From contig NZ_BKCG01000010.1 of NCBI RefSeq assembly GCF_008974325.1, positions 28,882 through 92,881 of the forward strand: 64,000 nucleotides of DNA, in the 5' to 3' direction. Shown in pieces: positions 28,711 to 37,138 of the stretch; position 1 is the first letter of the stretch, and every line of letters begins with the position of its first letter. The DNA is from Patiriisocius marinus. GTDB lineage: Bacteria > Bacteroidota > Bacteroidia > Flavobacteriales > Flavobacteriaceae. The notes under the pieces were generated by a model that was not told where the DNA came from, did not search any database, and worked only from the letters and a program-made list of their open reading frames with translations. The translations under genes were made by a program, and so were the position numbers.

Positions 28711-29220
28711 TTAGATATTTTCAATGGATAACCGTAAATTTTCTAATGCATCTAAAACTCGTTTCCCAGCTGCTTTTTCTGAAATATTAAAAACTTCAGC
28801 AATTTCTCTATACTTTTTACCTTCAACGCGACTCATTAAAAATGCAGTGCGTTGGATTTCTGTCAAGCCATCGAGTGCTCGTTGTAACTTGTCACCAAAT
28901 TCTTGCTCTTCTAATAAATATTCTGGCGATTGATTGTCAACTCGTGCTGTTTTGCTTTCGGCATATTTGTAACGCACTTTTTGGTGTGCGACAACATTTA
29001 GAAAATTATTATTCGCAACGGTATATAGGTAGGATTTTGCTTTTGCAGGTGAAACTTTTGCGCAGTTTTCCCATAACTTAATAAAGGACTCTTGCACAAT
29101 GTCAAATGAACGTGCCTCATCTCTGCATTTAAAAAATACAAAACTGCGTAGAGACTGAGCGTATGTTTTATATACCTCGTCAAATGTCTTTTCTTTACAA
29201 ACTGAATTTTCTTCTTCCAT
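28711..29220 (-). CDS. ECF-type RNA polymerase sigma factor (FecI-like)
   Basis: 169 residues. Sigma-70 region 2 spans about 12-80 (YKTYAQSLRSFVFFKC and DIVQESFIKLWEN) and region 4 about 110-160 with the helix-turn-helix YREIAEVFNISEKAAGKRV. Regions 1 and 3 are absent, as in all ECF sigmas. It heads the sigma-FecR-receptor operon. Its own promoter region and the space behind it carry a 15-base inverted repeat (14 of 15 matching). Confidence 0.93.
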   Translation of the reverse strand: MEEENSVCKEKTFDEVYKTYAQSLRSFVFFKCRDEARSFDIVQESFIKLWENCAKVSPAKAKSYLYTVANNNFLNVVAHQKVRYKYAESKTARVDNQSPEYLLEEQEFGDKLQRALDGLTEIQRTAFLMSRVEGKKYREIAEVFNISEKAAGKRVLDALENLRLSIENI

Positions 29221-29261
29221 AATTTTAACAATGTAAAACTATGTAAAAAATAAAATATAAA

Positions 29262-29276
29262 CCTAAGGTGGTATTT
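29262..29276 (-). repeat. Right copy of an inverted repeat flanking the ECF sigma gene
   Basis: Read on the minus strand this is AAATACCACCTTAGG, 42 bases upstream of the sigma start codon; it matches 14 of 15 bases of the copy at 28694-28708 in opposite orientation. Confidence 0.7.
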
Positions 29277-29336
29277 CGGGACGTAGCCTGTTATACTTAT
29301 TGAGAGGTTATTGTTAACGCTCAATTTATTTTAAGA

Positions 29337-29372
29337 TAAAAGCCACCTACTGACTGTGAGGTGGCTTTTTTA
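29337..29372. terminator. Intrinsic terminator between the amidohydrolase and sigma genes
   Basis: AAAAGCCACCT and AGGTGGCTTTTTT pair around a 9-base loop (ACTGACTGTG region). It lies downstream of the minus-strand amidohydrolase and upstream of the sigma gene, so it insulates the two. Confidence 0.85.
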
Positions 29373-29409
29373 ATTTACAGATATAACTTGTTTTTTCTGT
29401 ATTTGTAAT

Positions 29410-30732
29410 TTATTCTACTTCCTCTCCTTTGTAAACAATACCGCCTTTCATTACAAAGTCGATATCCATTAACTCGTTAATATCTTCAAGGGGGTTTCCA
29501 TTGACGGCAACGATATCAGCAAACTTTCCATTTTCTAAGGTTCCTAATTTTTTTTCCATTCCTAGTAAAGTAGCAGCGTTGATAGTAGCAGTTTTAATGG
29601 CTTCGTTTTCATCCATTCCGTATTTTACCATTAGTTGAAACTCTCTTGCATTTGTTCCATGTTTACTTACTCCGCTGTCAGTACCAAAAGCAATATTAAT
29701 TTTTCCTTTTAGTGCTTTTTTAAAACTTGCTTCCACAACAGGCGCTACTTGCTTAATCTTATCTATAATTGCAGGCGGGATATTTGGATTTACACTTAAC
29801 TCTTCATAAACCGAAACTCCAGCCAATAAAGTTGGTACTAAATAAGCCCCGGTTTTTTGAAATAGTTTTATAGATTCATCATTTAAATACGATCCGTGTT
29901 CGATGGAATTTACACCAGCTCTAAGTGCTGCATTAACACCATCGGCCTCGTGAGCATGTGCAGCAACTTTTCTTCCAAGACTTCGTGCTGTTTCAACGAT
30001 AGATTTCATTTCGGCATCCGTTAATTGTTGGCCTACACCTGCTGCGGTGTTGCTTAAAACGCCTCCGGTTGCAGTTATTTTTATGACATCGGCGCCCTCT
30101 TTAACTAAAGCTCGAACAGCTCTACTGCAATCATCGCTACCATTACAAATGTTTTCGCTAGTGCCTATAGCTTCCATAATGTGTGAGTTGTAGCCGTGGA
30201 AATCGCCGTGTCCACCTGTGGCTGAAACGGCTCCATTTGATGCCATAATACGCGGTCCAGCAATTATTCCTTTAGATATTGCGCGCTTTAAAGCATTCAT
30301 AATATGTGGATCTCCACCTAAATTACGTACAGTAGTAAAGCCTGCTTCTAGCGTTCTTTTAGAATACGGTATTGCGTCAAAAGCAAGATCAGCTTCCTCG
30401 AGAGTTGTCCATTCATGCGGATTTGCAGAAGGGTCACGCTCACCAGTAATGTGCGTGTGCATATCAATAAAGCCAGGCATTAGAAACTTATCCTGTAAAT
30501 TTAATATTGTAACATTGGCGTTGTTGTAACCTAATTGTGCTGGTTGTTGAAAACCATCACGTATTAATTTGATAATACCATTTTCAATAATAATGGTTTG
30601 ATTTTTTTTAGGAGCTTTACTAGGAACGGCAAGGACTTGTCCTGCATGTATTATTGTAGTTTGGCTAAATGATTGGTTTGTTATAAAACAGCATAAAAGA
30701 GCAAGTAATGAGAGCGTGTGAGTTTTTTTCAT
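29410..30732 (-). CDS. Secreted amidohydrolase (imidazolonepropionase/prolidase-like)
   Basis: 440 residues. Signal peptide (about 1-23, ending QSFSQ) then an amidohydrolase TIM barrel with metal ligands MHTHITGERD, HAHEAD, NSIEHGS and FGTDSGV, and the small beta domain at both ends (LENGKFADIVAVNGNPLEDI). Members act on cyclic amides or X-Pro peptides; the substrate is not clear here. Single gene with a terminator behind it; it is upstream of the TonB receptor operon but not part of it. Confidence 0.85.
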   Translation of the reverse strand: MKKTHTLSLLALLCCFITNQSFSQTTIIHAGQVLAVPSKAPKKNQTIIIENGIIKLIRDGFQQPAQLGYNNANVTILNLQDKFLMPGFIDMHTHITGERDPSANPHEWTTLEEADLAFDAIPYSKRTLEAGFTTVRNLGGDPHIMNALKRAISKGIIAGPRIMASNGAVSATGGHGDFHGYNSHIMEAIGTSENICNGSDDCSRAVRALVKEGADVIKITATGGVLSNTAAGVGQQLTDAEMKSIVETARSLGRKVAAHAHEADGVNAALRAGVNSIEHGSYLNDESIKLFQKTGAYLVPTLLAGVSVYEELSVNPNIPPAIIDKIKQVAPVVEASFKKALKGKINIAFGTDSGVSKHGTNAREFQLMVKYGMDENEAIKTATINAATLLGMEKKLGTLENGKFADIVAVNGNPLEDINELMDIDFVMKGGIVYKGEEVE

Positions 30733-30919
30733 AACTGAAAGTTTAAAAATTCAAGATAGTTAATTTAAAGACGATTTTATAATACGTAACAGAAACTGAG
30801 ATTAGAACTAAATCTGAAACTTTTCCCTTTTAACTTTAAGAATAATAAGGAAGTAGCTTTTCATTCTTAATGAGAAGCTAACGTTAGTCTAATTTTAAGC
30901 GCAATTTTACAGCTTTAAA

Positions 30920-30929
30920 ATTTCCGAAG
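30920..30929 (+). repeat. ATTTCCGAAG motif upstream of ffh
   Basis: One of eight intergenic copies in the window. It lies 29 bases before the TTG box of the ffh promoter; the folD copy has almost the same spacing (30 bases). Confidence 0.6.
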
Positions 30930-30958
30930 AAAACCATACGATTAGGTAATTTCAGCCT

Positions 30959-30988
30959 TTGATACTAGTAGGGCAATTAGTATCTTTG
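30959..30988 (+). promoter_or_regulatory. ffh promoter (TTG-N19-TATCTTTG)
   Basis: TTG at 30959-30961 and TATCTTTG at 30981-30988 are separated by 19 bases, the classic Bacteroidota -33/-7 layout. The 15 bases ending the box, CAATTAGTATCTTTG, are identical to those of the folD promoter. Confidence 0.75.
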
Positions 30989-31043
30989 CATTCCTTTTTT
31001 GCATAATATTAGAAAAGGATTTTATATTTAAAAGTTACAGCTC

Positions 31044-32375
31044 ATGTTCGATAATTTAAGTGATAAGTTAGATAAAGCCCTCCACGTCCTCAAAGGTCAC
31101 GGTAGTATTACAGAAGTAAACGTTGCAGAAACGTTGAAAGAAGTTCGCCGCGCACTACTTGATGCCGATGTTAACTTTAAAATAGCAAAGGATTTTACAA
31201 ATACTGTAAAAGAAAAAGCCTTAGGTCAAAATGTATTGACTGCTTTACAACCTAGCCAATTAATGGTGAAGATTGTTAAAGATGAGCTTACTGCTTTAAT
31301 GGGAGGTGATGTTGCTGGGATTAATTTGAAAGGATCGCCAAGTGTGATTTTGATGTCAGGTTTACAAGGTAGTGGTAAAACTACTTTTTCTGGTAAATTA
31401 GCTAACTTTCTTAAAACTAAAAAGACAAAGAAACCTTTACTAGTTGCCTGTGATGTATATCGTCCTGCGGCAATAAACCAATTGCACGTTGTGGGTGACC
31501 AGATAGGTGTTGAGGTTTTTAGTGATGAAGGAAATATGGATCCCGTAGATATTGCTACTAAAGCAGTTGCTTACGCGAAACAAAATGGGCATAATGTAGT
31601 TATAGTCGATACAGCAGGACGTCTTGCTGTAGATGAGGAAATGATGAAGGAAATTGAAAATGTGCACCGCGCATTGAATCCTGATGAAACCTTATTTGTG
31701 GTTGATGCAATGACAGGGCAAGATGCTGTTAATACAGCTAAAGCCTTTAATGATCGTTTAAACTTTGATGGTGTTATACTTACAAAGCTAGATGGTGATA
31801 CACGTGGAGGTGCTGCAATATCTATTAAAACGGTAGTTAATAAACCTATTAAGTTTATTGGTACTGGTGAGAAAATGGATGCGATTGATGTATTCTATCC
31901 TGAACGTATGGCAGACCGTATCTTAGGGATGGGAGATGTTATATCTCTTGTTGAAAGGGCTCAGGAGCAGTTTGATGAAGAGGAAGCAAGAAAATTACAG
32001 AAGAAAATTGCTAAAAATCAATTTGGTTTTGACGATTTCTTAAAACAAATTAATCAAGTAAAGAAAATGGGTAGCATGAAGGACCTTGTGGGGATGATCC
32101 CAGGGGCCGGAAAAGCACTTAAAGATGTAGATATTGATGATGATGCATTTAAGCACATTGAAGCTATTATTCATTCTATGACTCCAGAAGAACGTAGTAT
32201 TCCTTCGACTATTAATGCCAGTAGAAAAAAGAGAATAGCTAAAGGTAGTGGTACATCTGTACAGCAAATTAATCAACTGTTAAAACAGTTTGATCAAATG
32301 AGTAAGATGATGAAAATGATGCAAGGCGGCGGTGGTCGTAAGATGATGCAAATGATGGGTAAAATGAAACAGTAA
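31044..32375 (+). CDS. ffh: Signal recognition particle protein Ffh (SRP54)
   Basis: 443 residues. Ffh binds signal sequences and SRP RNA and delivers ribosomes to FtsY and SecY. The N domain is followed by the GTPase G domain with GLQGSGKTTFSGKLA (P-loop), DTAGRLAVDEEMM and TKLDGDTRGGAA, and a Met-rich M domain (last 120 residues, ending MQMMGKMKQ). The cluster of methionines near the end is the normal signal-binding groove. Single gene with its own promoter and terminator. Confidence 0.97.
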   Translation: MFDNLSDKLDKALHVLKGHGSITEVNVAETLKEVRRALLDADVNFKIAKDFTNTVKEKALGQNVLTALQPSQLMVKIVKDELTALMGGDVAGINLKGSPSVILMSGLQGSGKTTFSGKLANFLKTKKTKKPLLVACDVYRPAAINQLHVVGDQIGVEVFSDEGNMDPVDIATKAVAYAKQNGHNVVIVDTAGRLAVDEEMMKEIENVHRALNPDETLFVVDAMTGQDAVNTAKAFNDRLNFDGVILTKLDGDTRGGAAISIKTVVNKPIKFIGTGEKMDAIDVFYPERMADRILGMGDVISLVERAQEQFDEEEARKLQKKIAKNQFGFDDFLKQINQVKKMGSMKDLVGMIPGAGKALKDVDIDDDAFKHIEAIIHSMTPEERSIPSTINASRKKRIAKGSGTSVQQINQLLKQFDQMSKMMKMMQGGGGRKMMQMMGKMKQ

Positions 32376-32402
32376 ATAAATCACTGTCTTAATATATAAT
32401 CA

Positions 32403-32427
32403 GCACGAATTTATTCGTGCTTTTTTT
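32403..32427 (+). terminator. Intrinsic terminator after ffh
   Basis: GCACGAAT and ATTCGTGC pair around TT and lead into seven T, 28 bases after the ffh stop. Confidence 0.9.
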
Positions 32428-32641
32428 ATGCCGAAATTTTAAGGGTTGTTATTATACGCCTTTTGTATAAAAAGCACACAGTTGTGATCTTAATTACACA
32501 CATTGAATTTAAATTAAGATTTCTTTGTTTTTCGTATAAGTCTGTTTTTTAATTGTTTATAGGTTTTCTTGTTTGGTTAAATGATACGGCATAAATTTTT
32601 CTATATGTATAACAAGTTTAACAAATAACAACTCAGAAATT

Positions 32642-32953
32642 ATGAAAAAGTTAATGATCACAGCGTTATTCGCAGTAGCAAGTTTAACAGTAGCACAGGC
32701 ACAAGAAACAGCATCAATCGACACTAATGTTGAAACAACAATTAAAGCAACAACACAGGATTTTGTAGCAGTTGATTTGAAAAATGTACCTCCAGCAATT
32801 TTAAAAGCTGTAACAACAGATTTTGAAAGTGCAACTTTAGCAAAAGCTTGGAAAAATGAAAAGAATGAATACAAGTTAGAGCTTGTTTCAACAGACGATA
32901 AAGTTATAGAAGTGTATGCAAACAGTAAAGGTGAGTGGATTAAAAAGGAGTAG
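32642..32953 (+). CDS. Small secreted protein, unknown function
   Basis: 103 residues with a clear signal peptide (about 1-20, ending AQAQ). The mature part is about 83 residues: a Thr/Ala-rich linker then one small alpha/beta unit (VPPAILKAVTTDFESATLAKAW, then two polar strands) resembling a single PepSY-like or beta-lactamase-inhibitor-like repeat. That resemblance is weak. It has its own terminator and lies just before a sigma54-type response regulator, which might control it. Confidence 0.65.
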   Translation: MKKLMITALFAVASLTVAQAQETASIDTNVETTIKATTQDFVAVDLKNVPPAILKAVTTDFESATLAKAWKNEKNEYKLELVSTDDKVIEVYANSKGEWIKKE

Positions 32954-33008
32954 TATCTAATACGATTAGATACCATCCTCAACTCTAATTTATAACACTT
33001 AGCTTTAG

Positions 33009-33039
33009 AAAGCGCTTCTTAAATGAGGCGCTTTTTTTT
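33009..33039 (+). terminator. Intrinsic terminator after the small secreted protein gene
   Basis: AAGCGCTTC pairs with GAGGCGCTT (one G-U) around TTAAAT, followed by a run of T. Confidence 0.9.
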
Positions 33040-33107
33040 ATGAAAATTTTAGTGTTTTAATTTTCATATTTTTTTGATTTTCACGTTTTAGAACAAACCA
33101 ACATATT

Positions 33108-34454
33108 TTGAAAATACTAATAGTAGAGGATGATATTGCTTTTGGGAAGATGCTTCATATTTATCTTTCTAAAAAAGAATATGAAGTGAGTTTAGTAACA
33201 ACAGGTGCTGAGGCAACTCCACTGTTCTCTGATGGTAGTTTTGATGTTTTGATAACAGACTTACAATTGCCTGATACAACAGGTCTTCAATTATTGGAAA
33301 TTGTGAAAGAAAAAGCACCAACTACACAAGTACTTTTAATGACAGGATATGCTGAGGTTTCTACAGCTGTTGATGCTATGAAAAAGGGCGCGTTAGAATA
33401 TATTTCGAAACCTTTTAGACCTGAAGAGTTATTGATGATTCTAGAAAATGTTCGAAAGCCAAACGAGGTAAAAGGTTCAACTATAGCAAGTGAAATAGAA
33501 GCGCCATTAGTTAAAACAAATAATAGCCCATTACAAGGAATAAGTAAGGCAGCAATTACCTATCAACAACATATACAATTAGTAAGTCCTACAACCATGG
33601 CTGTGTTAATACAGGGCGAAAGTGGAACGGGAAAAGAAGTGGCAGCAAAAGCAATACACGATTTTAGTGACAGATGTAACCAACCATTTATTGCAGTAGA
33701 TTGTGGTGCTATACCAAAAGAGATTGCAAGTAGTGAATTTTTTGGTCATATAAAAGGGAGCTTTACAGGAGCTATTGCAGATAAAAAAGGACACTTTGAA
33801 AATGCACACCTTGGTACACTCTTTCTTGATGAGGTAGGGAATTTGTCTTATGAAAATCAGATACAGTTATTGCGAGCTTTACAAGAAAAGAAAATAAAAC
33901 CAGTAGGAAGTTCAAAGGAAATTGCTATTGATATTAGAGTGCTTTCAGCAACTAACGAAAATTTGAGAGAGGCTGTTGAGCGAGGCGATTTTAGAGAAGA
34001 CCTTTATCATAGATTACAAGAATTTACAATTCATATTCCACCGTTGAGAGAAAGGGAAGAAGACCTGCAACGTTTTATCTCTTTTTTTATAGAACAAGCT
34101 AATGTTGCTCTTAACAAAAATGTGAAAGATATTTCGAAAGAAGTTGCTATTGCATTTGACAACTATGCTTGGCCTGGGAATTTACGTGAATTAAAAAATG
34201 TACTAAAGCGATGTGTTTTGCTAACAACAACCGATGTAATTCCAATTGAAGTATTGCCACACGAAGTGCTTGTTACATCAGATAAAAAAATAGTAACAGA
34301 TTTCTCAACAAAGAATAACGAGAAACAATTGATAATCAATGCCTTAAAACAGGCTGAGTATAATAAAAGTAAAGCCGCAGGCTTATTAAAGATTACTCGT
34401 AAAACATTGTACAATAAAATTGCGCACTACGCTATTGATTTAGATAATGTTTAA
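33108..34454 (+). CDS. Sigma54-dependent response regulator (NtrC family)
   Basis: 448 residues, start codon TTG: the first codon after it begins the KILIVEDD receiver strand and no upstream ATG fits. Receiver domain 1-115 with phospho-acceptor Asp51 (ITDLQLPD); AAA+ domain with Walker A GESGTGKE (170-177), the sigma54-contact loop GSFTGA (217-222, GAFTGA variant) and Walker B LFLDEV (238-243); C-terminal Fis-type helix-turn-helix NKSKAAGLLKITRKTLYNKI. It should activate sigma54 promoters when phosphorylated. Its end overlaps the end of the convergent hybrid kinase gene by 23 bases, making that kinase the likely partner. Confidence 0.93.
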   Translation: MKILIVEDDIAFGKMLHIYLSKKEYEVSLVTTGAEATPLFSDGSFDVLITDLQLPDTTGLQLLEIVKEKAPTTQVLLMTGYAEVSTAVDAMKKGALEYISKPFRPEELLMILENVRKPNEVKGSTIASEIEAPLVKTNNSPLQGISKAAITYQQHIQLVSPTTMAVLIQGESGTGKEVAAKAIHDFSDRCNQPFIAVDCGAIPKEIASSEFFGHIKGSFTGAIADKKGHFENAHLGTLFLDEVGNLSYENQIQLLRALQEKKIKPVGSSKEIAIDIRVLSATNENLREAVERGDFREDLYHRLQEFTIHIPPLREREEDLQRFISFFIEQANVALNKNVKDISKEVAIAFDNYAWPGNLRELKNVLKRCVLLTTTDVIPIEVLPHEVLVTSDKKIVTDFSTKNNEKQLIINALKQAEYNKSKAAGLLKITRKTLYNKIAHYAIDLDNV

Positions 34455-36837
34455 GTTCCTTCGTGAGCAAACTTATTTCGATTTCAAGATTTCGAAGTAC
34501 ACTTTCTTGTGTATTATTAGGAGTTTTAGGGTTCTCTATTTTACTTAACAGTTTTGTTACGGCTTTAGCTTCAAGTTGTTTCGACATGGTCCCCATTTTG
34601 TGAGCTGTTGCTCTCCATAATAAATCATTTTTTGAAAGTATTGCTTGCGATAACGTTGCCATATTTTTATTCGTTTCTTCTATAAATACTTTTACTACTT
34701 CTTTAGAAGTTTCTTTATCCGGGAGAAATTCTTCCAAGGTTCTATTATTAAAGCTAGTGTACTGTTTTCTGTTTATAGAAGGATTATAAACTACTTTTTT
34801 GATAGTTGAAATATTCAATAATTCAGCTAATTGCGCTAGGGTAAACGGTTTTGCTATTACTGCTTTAAAACCTAGTTTTTGATAATATTCTTTATTTGGT
34901 TGTAGGTTGCCAGACATCAAAAAAATGGGTTGTCCTTTATAGTTCGCTACAATACCTTTATAAATTTTCTTTAAAATTTCTTCGCCATTGTCTTCTGGCA
35001 TTTGTAAATCAGTTAAAATGAAATCAAACTCTTTAGGAGTGTTCTTTTTTAAATTTTCAAAACTAGAAAAGCAATGCGCTTTAATGTTTAGTTGAAGAAA
35101 AAGTACTTCTAATAATTTTAACAAACTTTCATCGTCGTCAATAATAATTCCCTCTTTAAATAAAGTAGGTGATGATGAAGTACTAATAGCCTCTGTAATT
35201 TTATTAGACTTAATATATGGAAACGAAAATGTAAAAGTACTACCTAAATAAGGCGTGCTTTCTACGGTTAATGTTCCATTTAAAAGTGTTGCTAATTTTC
35301 TTGAAATAGCTAGGCCTAAACCACTGCCGCCATATTGTTGTACAATGTTTTTATTTGCTTGTTTAAATGGATCAAAAATAGCTTGTAATTTTTCACTTGA
35401 AATTCCTATACCAGTATCACTTACTTTAATAAATACTTTTGGTTGTTGATCTTTATGTTCTTTAATAAAAGCTTTAATATTAATATTGCCACTTTTCGTA
35501 AACTTGAAAGCATTAGATAATAGGTTAGTTACTATTTGTTCTATTCTTAGAGGGTCGCTTGAAAGAAAATTATTCTTTAAGGTGTTGTCAATCTCAATTG
35601 AGGTATTTATCGCGATTTTAGAATGTAGCATTATTGCATTATTCAATACCTTTTCTAACAGTTTAGAAAGTTGGAATGGTGCTTTTACAATTGTTATTTT
35701 ATTAGCTTCTAACTTTGAGAAATCTAACAAATCCTGTGCTAAATGATTAATGTATTGAGCGTTCTCATTGATAGCATTATTATAATCTAATTGTTGCGTA
35801 TCAAGGTTTGTTTTTTCTAAAAGTTCTGTATAGCCAGATATAGTTGTAAGTGGTGTTTTTAAATCGTGACTAACACTCGCAATTAGTTGCTCTCTACTTT
35901 CTAACACTAGCTTTGTTTTTTCTTGTTCTTTTTGGAGTGCATTTTTTAAACGTTGCGCTTTAAAAAAATCGGATATAATTAAATAAGAAAACAACACCAT
36001 TAGGATTGCTCCAACCCATCCTGCTATATAAACTACTTTATTTGATGCGTAAATAGCCTCGTTTTTTAATTGTAATTCTTTACGCTGTTTCTCATTAATT
36101 TCGTTTGAAAGGTTTGAAATGATTTTTCTCAATTGTATAGAGATTTCAAGATCATTTCGTACTAGTTTTTCTTCTTGCTCGAGCAGGACTTTACGAAGTT
36201 TTAAGCTGTTTATTTTAGCGCTTCGAACAATTTTCCTTGTAGCTGTTAATGTTGAATCTATCACCTCACTTGGTACAGTAGTTTTTTTACTGTTTACATA
36301 ATTTGTAAAATCGAGTACTGTTTGCTTTTGTTTTTTTGTGAGTTTTTCTGGATTTTCAATAAAATTACCAAGGGTAATGCGACCCATATTGGTTTCAAGA
36401 ATTTTAAATTCACTTAATATAGCATCAAGTGCATTGTCTTTATTGTTGGCGATTTTAATAAAGCGTAACTGCTCAATATTCGTCTTTTTTAGGTTTAGTA
36501 GCTTCGAAATAGTATCTAATAAATTCGTATTGTCCTTAAGCGATATTTGTTCTTTAAGTGTAACTAGCGTTGTTATTAAAGAATCATTTTTTTGAGCATA
36601 AATTTTAAAATCATTTTCTTTTAAAGATTGAAGCGATAATGCAGCATAGCTATCTGCTTCATATAATGCTGAAATCATAGCACCCGTATCTATAACTTTA
36701 TTTTCTTCGGAAATGTCATTGATTGAATCCTTGTTAATTTGTTGATACAAAAAGACACAAACAAAAATGGCTATAGCGCTCAGAATGATATAGCTAGCTA
36801 TTATCTTAATTGTTGGTGAGTTTTTAAAGATTTGCAT
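34432..36837 (-). CDS. Hybrid sensor histidine kinase with receiver and Hpt domains
   Basis: 801 residues. Two membrane helices (about 11-31 and 267-289) enclose a helical periplasmic sensor of about 235 residues with no recognised ligand motif. Then HisKA with the phospho-His324 in SVSHDLKTPLTT, an HATPase domain (NLLSNAFKFT, DTGIGI, GGSGLGLAIS), a receiver domain (IIDDDESLLKLLE, LTDLQMP with the Asp), and a C-terminal Hpt domain (WRATAHKMGTMSKQL). This is an ArcB/BarA-like multi-step phosphorelay; the terminal Hpt would pass phosphate to a separate receiver, most simply the convergent NtrC-type regulator. Confidence 0.93.
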   Translation of the reverse strand: MQIFKNSPTIKIIASYIILSAIAIFVCVFLYQQINKDSINDISEENKVIDTGAMISALYEADSYAALSLQSLKENDFKIYAQKNDSLITTLVTLKEQISLKDNTNLLDTISKLLNLKKTNIEQLRFIKIANNKDNALDAILSEFKILETNMGRITLGNFIENPEKLTKKQKQTVLDFTNYVNSKKTTVPSEVIDSTLTATRKIVRSAKINSLKLRKVLLEQEEKLVRNDLEISIQLRKIISNLSNEINEKQRKELQLKNEAIYASNKVVYIAGWVGAILMVLFSYLIISDFFKAQRLKNALQKEQEKTKLVLESREQLIASVSHDLKTPLTTISGYTELLEKTNLDTQQLDYNNAINENAQYINHLAQDLLDFSKLEANKITIVKAPFQLSKLLEKVLNNAIMLHSKIAINTSIEIDNTLKNNFLSSDPLRIEQIVTNLLSNAFKFTKSGNINIKAFIKEHKDQQPKVFIKVSDTGIGISSEKLQAIFDPFKQANKNIVQQYGGSGLGLAISRKLATLLNGTLTVESTPYLGSTFTFSFPYIKSNKITEAISTSSSPTLFKEGIIIDDDESLLKLLEVLFLQLNIKAHCFSSFENLKKNTPKEFDFILTDLQMPEDNGEEILKKIYKGIVANYKGQPIFLMSGNLQPNKEYYQKLGFKAVIAKPFTLAQLAELLNISTIKKVVYNPSINRKQYTSFNNRTLEEFLPDKETSKEVVKVFIEETNKNMATLSQAILSKNDLLWRATAHKMGTMSKQLEAKAVTKLLSKIENPKTPNNTQESVLRNLEIEISLLTKELKHYLNQ

Positions 36838-37010
36838 AAAATTGTTTCAGATTAAATAACGCTATTTAATGATGGTTATGTTGTTGATTTTGATTTGCTT
36901 TAGTTAAATATTTCTAAAATAATTACTTAGATTTCTTAAAACTGAAACTACTTACAAGAAGATGTTTCGTTGAATAATTGTTATAAGTGCCATTTTTCCA
37001 TTCATTAATG

Positions 37011-37019
37011 TTTCCGAAG
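37011..37019 (+). repeat. TTTCCGAAG motif upstream of folD
   Basis: Intergenic copy of the repeated motif, 30 bases before the TTG box of the folD promoter, nearly the same geometry as at ffh. Confidence 0.6.
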
Positions 37020-37049
37020 ATGGGTATCGTATTTAGCTTGTGACAACCT

Positions 37050-37079
37050 TTGTCATAATATACTCAATTAGTATCTTTG
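37050..37079 (+). promoter_or_regulatory. folD promoter (TTG-N19-TATCTTTG)
   Basis: TTG at 37050-37052 and TATCTTTG at 37072-37079 with a 19-base spacer. The segment CAATTAGTATCTTTG is identical to the ffh promoter. Confidence 0.75.
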
Positions 37080-37138
37080 TTAAATCTTATTTTCAACGCA
37101 TGTTTTTATTAGAGAATTTGATTGCAAATACATACTAA

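Larger units (their letters stand above)
30733..31043. other. Intergenic region upstream of ffh (311 bases)
   Basis: No gene seen. Contains a hairpin without a T-run at 30855-30879, one copy of the ATTTCCGAAG motif (30920-30929), and the ffh promoter at 30959-30988. The divergent amidohydrolase promoter should also lie here but is not recognisable. Confidence 0.7.
36838..37138. other. Intergenic region between kinase and folD (301 bases)
   Basis: No gene seen. It holds one copy of the TTTCCGAAG motif (37011-37019) and the folD promoter (37050-37079); the remainder is A/T-rich with no clear structure. Confidence 0.7.

Noticed and set aside
30855..30879. Hairpin AGCTT...AAGCT as terminator or small RNA upstream of ffh
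   Set aside because: No T-run follows and no 4.5S/SRP RNA sequence features are seen, so no function is assigned.
32280..32375. Met-rich repeats at the end of ffh as low-complexity oddity
   Set aside because: A methionine-rich M domain is the normal signal-sequence binding region of Ffh.
32560..32641. Possible sigma54 (-24/-12) promoter before the small secreted protein gene
   Set aside because: A GG and a GC doublet occur but the spacing is 12 rather than 10 bases and the flanks do not fit.
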